Shown here piece by piece: positions 16,845 to 25,348 of a stretch of 49,056 bases of DNA. This stretch comes from an uncultured Oscillospiraceae bacterium (GTDB lineage Bacteria; Bacillota; Clostridia; Oscillospirales; Acutalibacteraceae). A program made the translations under genes and the position numbers. The number at the start of each line of letters is the position of its first letter. Positions within the stretch are counted from its first letter, which is position 1. Location: the NCBI GenBank assembly GCA_949283785.1, contig CASDTR010000038.1:1-49056 (forward strand). Direction: 5' to 3'. The notes below the pieces were generated by a model. That model made no database searches. It was not told the origin of the DNA and was given only the letters and a program-made list of their open reading frames with translations.

Positions 16845-17822
16845 TCATGCCTTCCTTTCATAGACCCTTACATAGTCCACAAGGAATTCATAGGAGGTGT
16901 TTTTGTCATTTCCGTCAAGACTGCCGCTCCAGGCTGTGACAAGCTCTCCTTCGTCATTAAATTCCTGACCCGGATAGACCTTGCCGTCTTTCGCTGTGCC
17001 CGATACCTCGCATGAAAGTATTATGTACTCTGCCACATGGGAAACATTATTATACACCTTTGAGGAATCCTCTTTATCGGGCGTTTCGCTGACTCTCCAT
17101 GTCTCAATTCCGTCAATGTAGAAGATATACTCGTTCTCATTCCACTCCAAGCCGTAGGTGTGATATGTATCATATAAATCCTCCATTGAAAAATGCTTTG
17201 AACCGAGGCTCTTGAGATTATCGCCGTAGCCGTCGATATGTACGGCATGGGTAACACTGTTCTGGTAATCAGTATCCTCCATATACATATACATGGACTC
17301 GAAAATGTCTATTTCGCTTCCGTCTGCACCGCTGCCCGGTACATCATCCTTAAAATTATTGACGGGCATCAGCCAGAAGGCCGCCCATGCGCCGCAGATT
17401 TTCGGCACCTTGCACCTTGCTTCAAAATATCCGTACTTCCGGGAAAAGCCCGTGGCTCCGCTTTCCGACGCAGTAGATTCGATCGCTCCCGTATACCAGC
17501 CTGCTCCGAGCTCGCCGTCCTCACGGTACTCGACCGCTATGCGCAGATTGGAGTCCTTTACGCTTACGGCGTCGTCAATCCAGTAGCCGCCCCTTCTGAG
17601 GCCTCCTTCGTCGCAATAGGTCCATACCTTTGTGTCAAGAGTGTCGCCGCCGAAATCATCCTCAAAAACAAGCTCGTATCCAGAAAGGTCAATTTTATTG
17701 CTCTCAAGCTCCTTCATGTATACAAGATTCTCATCTGCACCGCACCCCGAAAACAGCACCGCCGCCGCGCATGTGCAGGCCGCCGCGGAAAATGCCGCTT
17801 TGAAAGCTTTCTTTCTGTTCAT
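16845..17822 (-). CDS. Glycoside hydrolase family 16 lipoprotein (beta-glucanase/laminarinase type)
   Basis: The 325-residue protein has a lipoprotein signal peptide with the lipobox LFSGC (lipidated C27), so it is tethered to the outer face of the membrane. The GH16 jelly-roll follows, with the catalytic signature GSEIDIFES: E170 nucleophile, D172, and E175 acid/base. The bulged E-I-D-I-F-E form is that of laminarinase-like members. It should cut internal beta-1,3 or mixed beta-1,3/1,4-glucan, with other beta-galactans possible. It is divergent from kdgK. Confidence 0.92.
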   Translation of the reverse strand: MNRKKAFKAAFSAAACTCAAAVLFSGCGADENLVYMKELESNKIDLSGYELVFEDDFGGDTLDTKVWTYCDEGGLRRGGYWIDDAVSVKDSNLRIAVEYREDGELGAGWYTGAIESTASESGATGFSRKYGYFEARCKVPKICGAWAAFWLMPVNNFKDDVPGSGADGSEIDIFESMYMYMEDTDYQNSVTHAVHIDGYGDNLKSLGSKHFSMEDLYDTYHTYGLEWNENEYIFYIDGIETWRVSETPDKEDSSKVYNNVSHVAEYIILSCEVSGTAKDGKVYPGQEFNDEGELVTAWSGSLDGNDKNTSYEFLVDYVRVYERKA

Positions 17823-17896
17823 ACTTATCCTCCGATTTTTAAGCCGATACCGACATTTTTTTCTTTCGGCAATAAATTTTCCCGTTGTTTTTTAAT

Positions 17897-17924
17897 ATTA
17901 TAACACGGATTCAATTATAAACAA
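17897..17924 (-). promoter_or_regulatory. Promoter of the GH16 gene
   Basis: TTGTTT (17919-17924) and TATAAT (17897-17902) on the minus strand, 16 bases apart. Confidence 0.65.
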
Positions 17925-17995
17925 GTTAGTCCTGACAAATTCATTAATTTTTCTAAAAAATAAGCAGGTTTTCTGTAAAACTAAAAAATTTGTTA

Positions 17996-18023
17996 TTGAA
18001 TGAATCAGAAAATGTGATAAAAT
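17996..18023 (+). promoter_or_regulatory. Promoter of kdgK-eda
   Basis: TTGAAT (17996-18001) and TAAAAT (18018-18023), 16 bases apart, about 40 bases before the start codon. It faces away from the GH16 promoter. Confidence 0.6.
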
Positions 18024-18064
18024 TTATCTTGTAAGTTCAATTTGCTTTTTGGAGGTATTTATTT

Positions 18065-19162
18065 ATGGAACTTAATCTTCGTCCAAAAGAAGAATGTATG
18101 TTTGACGAGATATCTCTCGGTGAAATTATGCTCAGACTTGACCCGGGCGACGCGAGAATCAAAACTGCCCGCAGCTTCAGAGTCTGGGAAGGCGGCGGAG
18201 AATACAACGTTGCAAGAGGTCTGAGAAGATGCTTCGGACTTAAAACCTCTGTTGTAACGGCTCTGGCTGACAATGAGGTGGGCAGACTTGTTGAGGATTT
18301 CGTTTTACAGGGCGGCGTTGACGCTTCCCTCATCAAGTGGAGCAAATACGACGGAATCGGCAGAACCGTGAGAAACGGCCTCAACTTTACGGAAAGAGGC
18401 TACGGCATCAGAGGAGCCGTCGGCGTTTCAGACAGAGGCAATACCGCCGCTTCTCAGCTCAAGCCCGGCGACATCGACTGGGACTATATTTTCGGAACCC
18501 TCGGCGCAAGATGGCTTCATACAGGCGGAATTTTCGCCGCTCTTTCAGAGACGACGACCCAGGTTGTAATCGAGGCCGTAAAGGCCGCCAAGAAATACGG
18601 CACGATCGTTTCCTACGACCTTAACTATCGTCCCTCCCTTTGGAACGACATCGGCGGCATCGAAAAGGCAAGAGAAGTCAACAAGGAAATCGCAAAGTAC
18701 ATAGACGTTATGATAGGCAACGAAGAGGATTTCACCGCCTGCCTCGGATTTGAAATCGAAGGCAACGACGAAAACCTCAAGGAGCTGAATATCGACGGAT
18801 ATTTCAAGATGATTGAAAAAGCCGTCAGGGTATATCCCAATTTCAAGGCCGTTGCCACCACTCTCAGAACAGTTAAGACCGCGACGGTAAACGACTGGAG
18901 CGCAATCTGTTGGGCAGACGGCAAGATCTACAAAGGCCTTGAGCTTCCCGGACTTGAAATTTACGACAGAGTCGGCGGCGGCGACTCCTTTGCCTCAGGT
19001 CTCATCTACGGCCTCATGGAGACAGGCGACGCTCAGAAGGCCGTCAACTACGGTGTTGCGCACGGCGCCCTCGCCATGACAACACCCGGTGACACCTCCA
19101 TGGCAAGCCTTAAAGAGGTTGAGAGAATAGTCGGCGGCGCAGGCGCAAGAGTTCAGAGATAA
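18065..19162 (+). CDS. kdgK: 2-keto-3-deoxygluconate kinase, PfkB family
   Basis: The 365-residue protein is a ribokinase-like sugar kinase. EGGGEYNVARGLRR (near 43) is the sugar-binding glycine-rich region. VSYDLNYRPSLW and DRVGGGDSFASGL (PfkB signature 2, with the catalytic Asp) are in the C-terminal half. It phosphorylates KDG to KDPG using ATP. The assignment to KDG rather than another sugar rests mainly on the KDPG aldolase gene 28 bases downstream. The RBS GGAGG precedes the ATG. Confidence 0.88.
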   Translation: MELNLRPKEECMFDEISLGEIMLRLDPGDARIKTARSFRVWEGGGEYNVARGLRRCFGLKTSVVTALADNEVGRLVEDFVLQGGVDASLIKWSKYDGIGRTVRNGLNFTERGYGIRGAVGVSDRGNTAASQLKPGDIDWDYIFGTLGARWLHTGGIFAALSETTTQVVIEAVKAAKKYGTIVSYDLNYRPSLWNDIGGIEKAREVNKEIAKYIDVMIGNEEDFTACLGFEIEGNDENLKELNIDGYFKMIEKAVRVYPNFKAVATTLRTVKTATVNDWSAICWADGKIYKGLELPGLEIYDRVGGGDSFASGLIYGLMETGDAQKAVNYGVAHGALAMTTPGDTSMASLKEVERIVGGAGARVQR

Positions 19163-19190
19163 CCAAACTCAATAAAAGGAGATATATACA

Positions 19191-19847
19191 ATGGATAAAG
19201 AGAAAGTAATTACCAGAATACTTGACGCAGGTATCGTCGCAGTTGTAAGAGCCGATTCGACAGACACTGCAAAGCGCATCACAGAAGCCTGCATCGAAGG
19301 CGGCGTTGCTGCAATCGAGCTTACATTCACAGTTCCCGGAGCTCAGAGAGTTATCGAGGAGCTTGCAGCTACATATTCCCCCGAGGACATCATCCTCGGA
19401 GCTGGCACTGTCATGGACAGCGCAACGGCAAGAATCGCCATGCTTTCAGGCGCCGAGTACATCGTAAGCCCCTATCTTGACCTTGATACCGTTAAGATGT
19501 GCAACCGCTACCGCGTGCCTGTAATGCCCGGCGTTATGAGCGTAAAAGAGTGCGTAACCGCTATGGAAGCGGGAGCCGACATCCTCAAGGTATTCCCTGG
19601 AGACCTTTTCGGACCGAAGATCATCAAGGCAATTCACGGACCTATCCCCTACGCCAAGATGATGCCCACAGGCGGCGTTGACGTTGACAACGTTGCACAG
19701 TGGATTAAGGCCGGCGCCGTTGCAGTAGGTGCGGGAAGTTCCCTTACAGCTGGCGCAAAGGAAGGCAACTACAAGAAGATTACCGAGACAGGCAAGCTTT
19801 TCGTAGAGCGCATCAAGCTTGCAAGAGCCGAAATGGCAGGCAAATAA
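19191..19847 (+). CDS. eda: KDPG / 4-hydroxy-2-oxoglutarate aldolase
   Basis: The 218-residue protein has the usual length of class I KDPG aldolases. E43 in IELTFTVPG and the Schiff-base lysine K133 in DILKVFPG are in the expected places, and PTGGVDVDN is the phosphate-site segment. It cleaves KDPG to pyruvate and glyceraldehyde 3-phosphate. It follows kdgK with its own AAAGGAG site; together they form the last two steps of hexuronate/pectin-type sugar acid breakdown. Confidence 0.95.
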   Translation: MDKEKVITRILDAGIVAVVRADSTDTAKRITEACIEGGVAAIELTFTVPGAQRVIEELAATYSPEDIILGAGTVMDSATARIAMLSGAEYIVSPYLDLDTVKMCNRYRVPVMPGVMSVKECVTAMEAGADILKVFPGDLFGPKIIKAIHGPIPYAKMMPTGGVDVDNVAQWIKAGAVAVGAGSSLTAGAKEGNYKKITETGKLFVERIKLARAEMAGK

Positions 19848-19859
19848 GAATAACCAAAA

Positions 19860-19891
19860 CCTCCATGTGCAAAAACGCATGGAGGCTTTTT
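19860..19891 (+). terminator. Terminator of kdgK-eda
   Basis: CCTCCATG pairs with CATGGAGG, followed by CTTTTTAG. Confidence 0.85.
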
Positions 19892-19975
19892 AGTTGCAAA
19901 GCATATAAAGCCCAAAGCCTGTATGATAAAAATACCGCAGTCAAATTAAGATTTAACGGTGATAAAATTAGAAAC

Positions 19976-20113
19976 ATGGAAAATAAACACTTAGGAATTG
20001 AAGTTAAACCGGAGCTGCACAGAAAACTCCACTATATCGCAAAATATGAGGGACGCTCGGCCAACGGACAGATACTGTATTTAATCCGTCAGTGCATACG
20101 GGAATTTGAATAG
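19976..20113 (+). CDS. Small ribbon-helix-helix (Arc-like) protein
   Basis: A 45-residue protein beginning MENKHLGIEVKPELHRKLHYI. The strand (LGIEVK) followed by two helices, with GRSANGQILYLIRQCIREFE, is the Arc/MetJ ribbon-helix-helix pattern. It is probably a dimeric DNA-binding protein of unknown target. A longer in-frame start at 19865 would run through the terminator hairpin and is unlikely. The RBS is weak. No toxin gene is next to it, so a toxin-antitoxin role is unsupported. Confidence 0.7.
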   Translation: MENKHLGIEVKPELHRKLHYIAKYEGRSANGQILYLIRQCIREFE

Positions 20114-20167
20114 AAGAACGGTCCCATTGAAAATGATGCCGAAATAAAATAGTCAATTATCAAAAGC

Positions 20168-20201
20168 AAAACCCGCCTGACTTTCAGGCGGGTTTCATTT
20201 T
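20168..20201. terminator. Bidirectional terminator between the Arc-like gene and serA
   Basis: AAACCCGCCTGA and TCAGGCGGGTTT form a near-perfect stem with T-rich sequence on both strands. Confidence 0.85.
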
Positions 20202-20230
20202 TTGCATAAAATTGGTATTAGTATAACTGA

Positions 20231-21397
20231 TTACTTTATAACTCTTACTCTGAGAACACCGTCAACGGCGCTGATAGCTGCAATGACGTCGTCTGTGACG
20301 TCGCCGTCGGTATCAATTGCGGTGTAAGCATAAGCCTTTCTTGACTTATTTACCATATTGTCGATGTTTACGTTCTCTGCGGTAATTGCGGCTGTGATCT
20401 GGCTGATCATCGTGGGAACATTGCGGTGGATGACGCAGATTCTCGTTCCGTTTACCGCGCCCAGCTCAACAGCGGGCATATTGACGGAGTTTTTTATTTC
20501 GCCTCTCTCAAGATATGCCTTAACTTCATCGGCTGCCATTCTCGCACAGTTGTCCTCAGATTCAGGAGTCGAAGCGCCCAGGTGCGGAATTGCGATAACT
20601 CCGTTTACTCCGATAATATCGTCGGATGGGAAGTCTACAACATAGGCCGCTACCTTTCCCGTGCCGATAGCTTCAATGAGGTCAGCGTTATTTACAAGTC
20701 CGCCTCTTGCGAAGTTGAGGATCCTTACGCCGTCCTTCATCTTTTTGAGGGTTTCGGCGCAGACAAGGTTCTTTGTCTCGTCTGTAAGGGGAACGTGAAT
20801 CGTAATGTAATCGCAGTTTTCATATATCTCGTCAAGAGTTTTTGCATGGTGGATTGAGCGTGAAAGATTCCATGCGGCGTCAACCGAAAGATAGGGGTCA
20901 TAACCGTAAACCTCCATGCCCAGGCTCTTTGCAGCGTTAGCTACAAGGATACCGATTGCGCCAAGGCCGATAACGCCCAGCTTCTTGCCGCTGATTTCGG
21001 GTCCCGCAAAAGCAGACTTACCTTTTTCAACGAGCTTGCCCACTGCGTCACCCTCGCCTTTGAGGGTCTTGCACCAGTCGATTGCGGGAACGATCTTTCT
21101 TGAGGAAAGAAGCAGTCCGCATATTACGATTTCCTTAACGGCGTTTGCGTTTGCACCGGGTGTGTTGAAAACAACAACTCCCTTTTCGCTGCAAGCGTCA
21201 ATGGGAATATTGTTAACTCCTGCGCCTGCTCTCGCGATTGCGACAGTCTTTTCGGAAAGCTCCATTTCATGCATGGACGCCGAACGAACCATAATTGCAT
21301 CGGGGTTTTCCATCTCATTTGCATAGTTGTAAGTTGCAGGGTCAAGGCGGCCGAGGCCTACCTGTGAAATCTTATTCAAAGTCAGAATATTGTACAT
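20231..21397 (-). CDS. serA: D-3-phosphoglycerate dehydrogenase
   Basis: The 388-residue enzyme oxidises 3-phosphoglycerate to 3-phosphohydroxypyruvate with NAD+, the first step of serine synthesis. The NAD site is GVIGLGAIG (about 140), and the catalytic dehydrogenase elements NFARGG and IPHLGAST are present. A C-terminal ACT domain (about 315-388) suggests feedback control by serine. I chose the ATG at 21397 (MYNILTLNKIS); an in-frame GTG at 21406 adds three residues but would remove the AAAGTG block that serves as RBS. It follows serC by a short gap, in an operon. Confidence 0.95.
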   Translation of the reverse strand: MYNILTLNKISQVGLGRLDPATYNYANEMENPDAIMVRSASMHEMELSEKTVAIARAGAGVNNIPIDACSEKGVVVFNTPGANANAVKEIVICGLLLSSRKIVPAIDWCKTLKGEGDAVGKLVEKGKSAFAGPEISGKKLGVIGLGAIGILVANAAKSLGMEVYGYDPYLSVDAAWNLSRSIHHAKTLDEIYENCDYITIHVPLTDETKNLVCAETLKKMKDGVRILNFARGGLVNNADLIEAIGTGKVAAYVVDFPSDDIIGVNGVIAIPHLGASTPESEDNCARMAADEVKAYLERGEIKNSVNMPAVELGAVNGTRICVIHRNVPTMISQITAAITAENVNIDNMVNKSRKAYAYTAIDTDGDVTDDVIAAISAVDGVLRVRVIK

Positions 21398-21431
21398 TTC
21401 AATCACACTTTCTGTATTGTTAAATTAAAAA

Positions 21432-22514
21432 TCAGGAATTTTCCTCTTCAAACTTCTTCATGAAAGCTACAAGCTTCTCAACACCCTCGATGGGCATCGC
21501 GTTGTAGATTGAAGCTCTCATTCCGCCGACGGTTCTGTGACCCTTAAGGTTTACAAAGCCCTGAGCCTCAGCCTCTTTGATGAACTTGGCGTTAAGCTCG
21601 TCGCTGTCCGTTACGAAGGGTACGTTCATAAGTGAGCGGTCCTCGGGAACAACGGTGCCTCTGAACATCTTGCTGGAATCGAGGAAATCGTAAAGAATCT
21701 TTGCCTTCTTCTCGTTTCTCTCCTTCATCTTCTCAAGGCCGCCGAGAGATTTGATCCACTCGAGAACAAGCTTACAGATATAGATTGTGTAGCAGGGAGG
21801 AGTGTTATAAAGAGAATCGTTATCTGCCTGAATCTTGTAATTCATCATTGTGGGAGTGATGTCTCTCTCCTGACCGAGCATATCCTCGCGGATAATAGCG
21901 ATTACAAGTCCTGCGGGAGCTACGTTCTTCTGGGCTCCGCCGTAAACCATGGCGAACTTTGAAACGTCAAGGGGCTCCGAAAGGAAGCAGGATGAAATAT
22001 CGGCAATGAGCGGAACGTCGCCCGTATCGGGAAGCTCATGGTAAACGGTGCCGTAAATTGTGTTGTTCATGCATATGTATGCATAGTCTGCCTCGGGGTC
22101 AAAATCCTCTCGCTTTGTCTTGGGGATATATGAGAAGGTCTTATCCTTTGAGGAAGCTACCACTCTCGCCTCTCCGTATTTACAGGCCTCCTTGTAAGCC
22201 TTGTTTGCCCACTGGCCTGTGATGATGTAATCAGCCTTGCCGTTTTTATTCATAAAGTTGAGGGGAATGGCTGAGAACTGAGCAGAAGCGCCGCCCTGAA
22301 GGAAAAGCACCTTGTAATTATCGGGGATATTCATAAGCTCTCTGAGAAGAGCCTCCGCGTCCTTGATAATCTTGTCAAACACCTTTGAACGGTGCGACAT
22401 CTCCATTACGGACTGGCCGCTGCCCTCGTAATCGAGCATTTCGGAAGCTGCTTTTTTAAGCACCTCCTCGGGAAGCATTGAAGGACCCGCAGAGAAATTG
22501 TAAACTCTTGACAT
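21432..22514 (-). CDS. serC: Phosphoserine aminotransferase
   Basis: The 360-residue PLP enzyme makes O-phosphoserine from phosphohydroxypyruvate and glutamate. The start VYNFSAGPSMLPEEV is characteristic, the PLP lysine lies in GGAQKNVAPAG, and the C-terminal GHRTVGGMRASIYNA is typical of SerC. RBS GGAGG. It is the first gene of serC-serA; no phosphoserine phosphatase (serB) is in this window. Confidence 0.97.
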   Translation of the reverse strand: MSRVYNFSAGPSMLPEEVLKKAASEMLDYEGSGQSVMEMSHRSKVFDKIIKDAEALLRELMNIPDNYKVLFLQGGASAQFSAIPLNFMNKNGKADYIITGQWANKAYKEACKYGEARVVASSKDKTFSYIPKTKREDFDPEADYAYICMNNTIYGTVYHELPDTGDVPLIADISSCFLSEPLDVSKFAMVYGGAQKNVAPAGLVIAIIREDMLGQERDITPTMMNYKIQADNDSLYNTPPCYTIYICKLVLEWIKSLGGLEKMKERNEKKAKILYDFLDSSKMFRGTVVPEDRSLMNVPFVTDSDELNAKFIKEAEAQGFVNLKGHRTVGGMRASIYNAMPIEGVEKLVAFMKKFEEENS

Positions 22515-22596
22515 AGTGTAAAACCTCCGGTTTTAATAATTGTTTCGCAAACATATAATATGCGACTTAAAGAATAATGTTTTGCGCGTTGGATTT

Positions 22597-22626
22597 ATTA
22601 TAGGCTTTTTCGTTTGCCAAAGTCAA
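22597..22626 (-). promoter_or_regulatory. Promoter of serC-serA
   Basis: TTGACT (22621-22626) and TATAAT (22597-22602) on the minus strand, 18 bases apart. No T-box or riboswitch fold is evident in the 80-base leader. Confidence 0.7.
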
Positions 22627-22835
22627 TAGATTGTTAAATTATTAACATCAAAATTTGAATTTTTTTAAATTTTTCGATATACTTGTTTATGTTTTTAACG
22701 ATCTTTAGCGGTGCCGCCTTATATTTTTTCTTTTTCAGCAAAATATTCGCCGTTTTATTTTCTCTTACCTTTCATAATTTGTATTGTTTTCTGTCAAAAG
22801 GCAAAAATGCCGATGCTCGTTTTTGCATAAAAAGA

Positions 22836-22864
22836 TTGTAAATCTTATTTTTTTATTATACAAT
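22836..22864 (+). promoter_or_regulatory. Promoter of the sensory hydrogenase operon
   Basis: TTGTAA (22836-22841) and TACAAT (22859-22864), 17 bases apart. Confidence 0.6.
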
Positions 22865-22912
22865 ATATTCAAAATAATTTTATCCTTTTAACTCAAAAGC
22901 GGAGGTAAATAT

Positions 22913-23263
22913 ATGACAGTTGATAAAATAAGAGAACTCCTTTCGGCACAGGTAATCTGCGGTGAAGAAAGCCTTGGTCACGACGTACACACCGCCTGCG
23001 GCAGCGATATGATGAGCGACGTTTTGGCATTCGTCAAAGATCAGGCCGTACTGCTTACGGGTCTTGTGAACCCACAGGTTGTAAGGACTGCGGAAATGAT
23101 GGATATGTGCTGCATCGTGTTCGTAAGAGGCAAAAAGCCAGATGACTCAATAATCAAGCTTGCCCGTGAAAGGGATATAGTGCTTTTGTGCACGACCTAT
23201 GAGATGTTTACCTCCTGCGGCATCCTCTACCTTAACGGTTTAAGAGGAGGCAGCGGAAAATAA
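22913..23263 (+). CDS. DRTGG-type domain protein of the hydrogenase operon
   Basis: The 116-residue protein resembles the small DRTGG-domain proteins found beside clostridial [FeFe]-hydrogenase genes. The assignment rests on overall pattern (an alternating alpha/beta fold with LLTGLVNPQVVRTAEMMD and IVFVRGKKPDD) and on context. Function is unknown; a ligand-sensing or regulatory role is usually suggested. Its stop overlaps the next start (TAATG). A related protein, 115 residues, occurs two genes downstream. Confidence 0.68.
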   Translation: MTVDKIRELLSAQVICGEESLGHDVHTACGSDMMSDVLAFVKDQAVLLTGLVNPQVVRTAEMMDMCCIVFVRGKKPDDSIIKLARERDIVLLCTTYEMFTSCGILYLNGLRGGSGK

Positions 23264-23685
23264 TGAATTCGGTAAAGCTTCACTATGACGTGCCCGGAGA
23301 CGATTTTACCCGCGCAGGCGAAGCCTCGGGCTGCGTTAAAAAAATGCTCAAAGAGATAGGCTTTGAGCCTGATATTATCAGAAACGTTTCCATTGCCATG
23401 TATGAGGCTGAAATCAACATGGTTATCCACGCAGGCGGCGGACGCGCCGACGTCGAAATAACGCCCGATTACATAGAGGTTATCCTCTCCGATGACGGCC
23501 CCGGCATAAAGGACGTTGAGCTCGCCATGCAGGAGGGCTATTCAACCGCCCCCGACAACGTCCGTTCACTGGGCTTCGGCGCAGGCATGGGTCTGCCTAA
23601 TATCAAAAAGTACAGCGACGAAATGAAAATAGATACCGAAATAAACGTGGGCACCACTATTACTCTAAGGTTCTATCTTCATTGA
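23263..23685 (+). CDS. RsbW-like ATP-binding (anti-sigma/serine kinase) protein
   Basis: The 140-residue protein is a stand-alone GHKL ATPase domain. The N box is YEAEINMVIHA (E and N for Mg-ATP), the G1 box is DDGPGI, and the G2 region is GFGAGMGLPNIKKY. Members act as anti-sigma factors or serine kinases. Its place between a DRTGG protein and a hydrogenase-like iron-sulfur protein suggests that it relays a redox signal. It overlaps the upstream gene by one base, and the next gene starts 18 bases later. Confidence 0.85.
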   Translation: MNSVKLHYDVPGDDFTRAGEASGCVKKMLKEIGFEPDIIRNVSIAMYEAEINMVIHAGGGRADVEITPDYIEVILSDDGPGIKDVELAMQEGYSTAPDNVRSLGFGAGMGLPNIKKYSDEMKIDTEINVGTTITLRFYLH

Positions 23686-23702
23686 CTCTACGGAGGTATA
23701 AA

Positions 23703-25004
23703 ATGGACCAGTTTTTCCACTCGGTCCGCCTTGACGCGGATAAGTGCAAGGGCTGCACCAACTGCATAAAGCGATGCCCTACGGAAGCTATCAGGGTGCG
23801 TGCGGGAAAGGCAAGCATAATTTCCGAAAGGTGCATCGACTGCGGCGAGTGCATAAGGATTTGTCCCCACCATGCAAAGCGCGCTCAGACGGATCCCTTT
23901 AACACGATTCTCGAATATAAATACAGGATAGCTCTCCCCGCCCCTACCCTCTACGGTCAATTCAACAACCTTGAGGATGTGGATTATGTGCTCACTGCCA
24001 TGAAGTCCCTGGGCTTTGACGACGCCTTTGAGGTATCGGCGGGCGCAGAGCTTATAAGCGAAGCCACAAGGGTGATGATGAACAGCGGAGAGCTCAAGCG
24101 CCCAGTTATTTCCTCGGCCTGCCCCGCCGTGTGCAGGCTTATCAGGGTGCGCTTTCCGAAGCTGATTTCCCATGTGCTGCCCCTTACCTCCCCTATGGAG
24201 GAGGCGGGAAGAATAGCAAGGGAAGAGGCTGTTAAGAAAACAGGACTAAAACCTGAAGAAATCGGAGTATTTTTCATAACGCCCTGTCCGGCAAAAATAA
24301 CGGCTTCAAAATCTCCCATATGCCTCGACAAATCCAACATAAACGGCGCTTTTGCAATTAAAGACCTTTATCCCGTGCTCTTCCAGATCATGGATAAAAT
24401 CGAAGAGCCTGAGCCCATGAAAAAATCGGGACTCATAGGCGTGAGCTGGGCGGGCAGCGGCGGAGAATCCGCCGCACTAATAAGGGAGCAGTACCTTGCC
24501 GCCGACGGAATAGAGAACGTCATAAAGGTTTTGGAGCAGGTTGAGGACGAAAAGCTCAACGACCTTGACTTCATCGAACTCAACGCATGTTCGGGCGGCT
24601 GCGTGGGAGGTCCACTAACCGTTGAAAACCCGTATGTGGCGAAAGCAAGAATTCAGAAGCTGAGAAAATATCTGCCAGTTTCCTGCAATCATCTGGAAAA
24701 CGGCGAAGTGCCCGACGAGATGAGGTGGAGCAAGCCCCTTGAGGGCCTTTCGGTGCTGCGCCTTGCAGATAACGTAATTGAAGCCATGACAAGGCTCAAC
24801 GAGCTCAACGAAATACACGCTTCCCTGCCCGGCCTCGACTGCGGAACCTGCGGCGCCCCTTCATGCCGTGCTTTGGCGGAAGATATAGTAAGAGGTACCG
24901 CCAGCATAAACGACTGCGTTTTCAGAATGGGCGAAAACATGGATAAAGCGGAGCGGGACAGCTTTATGCCCGCGCCGTTCAGGAGCAACACACAGGAGGA
25001 ATGA
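23703..25004 (+). CDS. Sensory-type [FeFe]-hydrogenase-like iron-sulfur protein (group D-like)
   Basis: The 433-residue protein has an N-terminal double [4Fe-4S] ferredoxin (C15, C18, C21, C25; C44, C47, C50, C54), then an H-cluster domain. The four cluster ligands of catalytic hydrogenases are present: C140 in SSACPAV, C195 in TPCPAK, and C296 and C300 in NACSGGC. The adjacent proton-transfer cysteine is replaced by A139, as in putative sensory HydS proteins. A C-terminal four-cysteine motif (C380, C383, C388, C405) probably binds a further [4Fe-4S] cluster. No PAS domain is present. I infer an H2 or redox sensor rather than a bulk hydrogenase. The true ATG is at 23703 behind CGGAGG. Confidence 0.83.
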   Translation: MDQFFHSVRLDADKCKGCTNCIKRCPTEAIRVRAGKASIISERCIDCGECIRICPHHAKRAQTDPFNTILEYKYRIALPAPTLYGQFNNLEDVDYVLTAMKSLGFDDAFEVSAGAELISEATRVMMNSGELKRPVISSACPAVCRLIRVRFPKLISHVLPLTSPMEEAGRIAREEAVKKTGLKPEEIGVFFITPCPAKITASKSPICLDKSNINGAFAIKDLYPVLFQIMDKIEEPEPMKKSGLIGVSWAGSGGESAALIREQYLAADGIENVIKVLEQVEDEKLNDLDFIELNACSGGCVGGPLTVENPYVAKARIQKLRKYLPVSCNHLENGEVPDEMRWSKPLEGLSVLRLADNVIEAMTRLNELNEIHASLPGLDCGTCGAPSCRALAEDIVRGTASINDCVFRMGENMDKAERDSFMPAPFRSNTQEE

Positions 25005-25006
25005 AA

Positions 25007-25348
25007 ATGACCGTAAGAGAACTGGCTGAAAGACTTGATTATACAATTTTAACGGAAGGCAGAGGCCTTGAGAACGAGGTCACGGGCTGCTACTGCGGCG
25101 ACCTTTTGAGCTGGGTCATGGCAAAAGCTCAAAGCGGCGACGTATGGCTCACGGTAATGGGCAACGTAAACAGCATTGCCGTGGCAATGCTCACCGACTG
25201 CGCCTGCATTGTGCTAACGGAGCTTGCCCCCCTTGACACCGACGCACGCCTTAAAGCGGAAAGCCACGGCATAACGATTCTTACAACCCACAAAAACTCC
25301 TGCGAGGGAGCAGTTGAAATCTGCTCCTTTCTCAAAAACGAGCCATGA
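25007..25348 (+). CDS. Second DRTGG-type domain protein of the hydrogenase operon
   Basis: A 113-residue protein similar in size and pattern to the first gene of the operon (MTVRELAERLDY, then a glycine and valine-rich core and a long C-terminal helix). The ATG at 25007 is chosen because AGGAGGA ends only six bases before it; an in-frame ATG at 25001 would be too close. It overlaps the PHP gene by four bases (ATGA). Function unknown; probably regulatory. Confidence 0.68.
   Translation: MTVRELAERLDYTILTEGRGLENEVTGCYCGDLLSWVMAKAQSGDVWLTVMGNVNSIAVAMLTDCACIVLTELAPLDTDARLKAESHGITILTTHKNSCEGAVEICSFLKNEP

Larger units (their letters stand above)
22515..22912. other. Divergent regulatory region between serC and the hydrogenase operon
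   Basis: About 400 bases, very rich in A and T, with no gene. It holds the serC promoter on the minus strand and the hydrogenase-operon promoter on the plus strand. Nothing else is recognised. Confidence 0.6.

Noticed and set aside
19865-19975. Longer N-terminus for the Arc-like protein
   Set aside because: It would be encoded by the terminator hairpin of kdgK-eda; homologous proteins start at the MENKHLGI-type segment.
19976-20113. Toxin-antitoxin module with the Arc-like protein
   Set aside because: No toxin-like gene lies next to it on either strand.
22515-22600. T-box leader ahead of serC
   Set aside because: The leader is short and AT-rich with no T-box sequence and no terminator.
23682-23702. 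Upstream TTG start for the hydrogenase-like gene
   Set aside because: It would overlap the RBS; the ATG at 23703 has CGGAGG at the correct distance.
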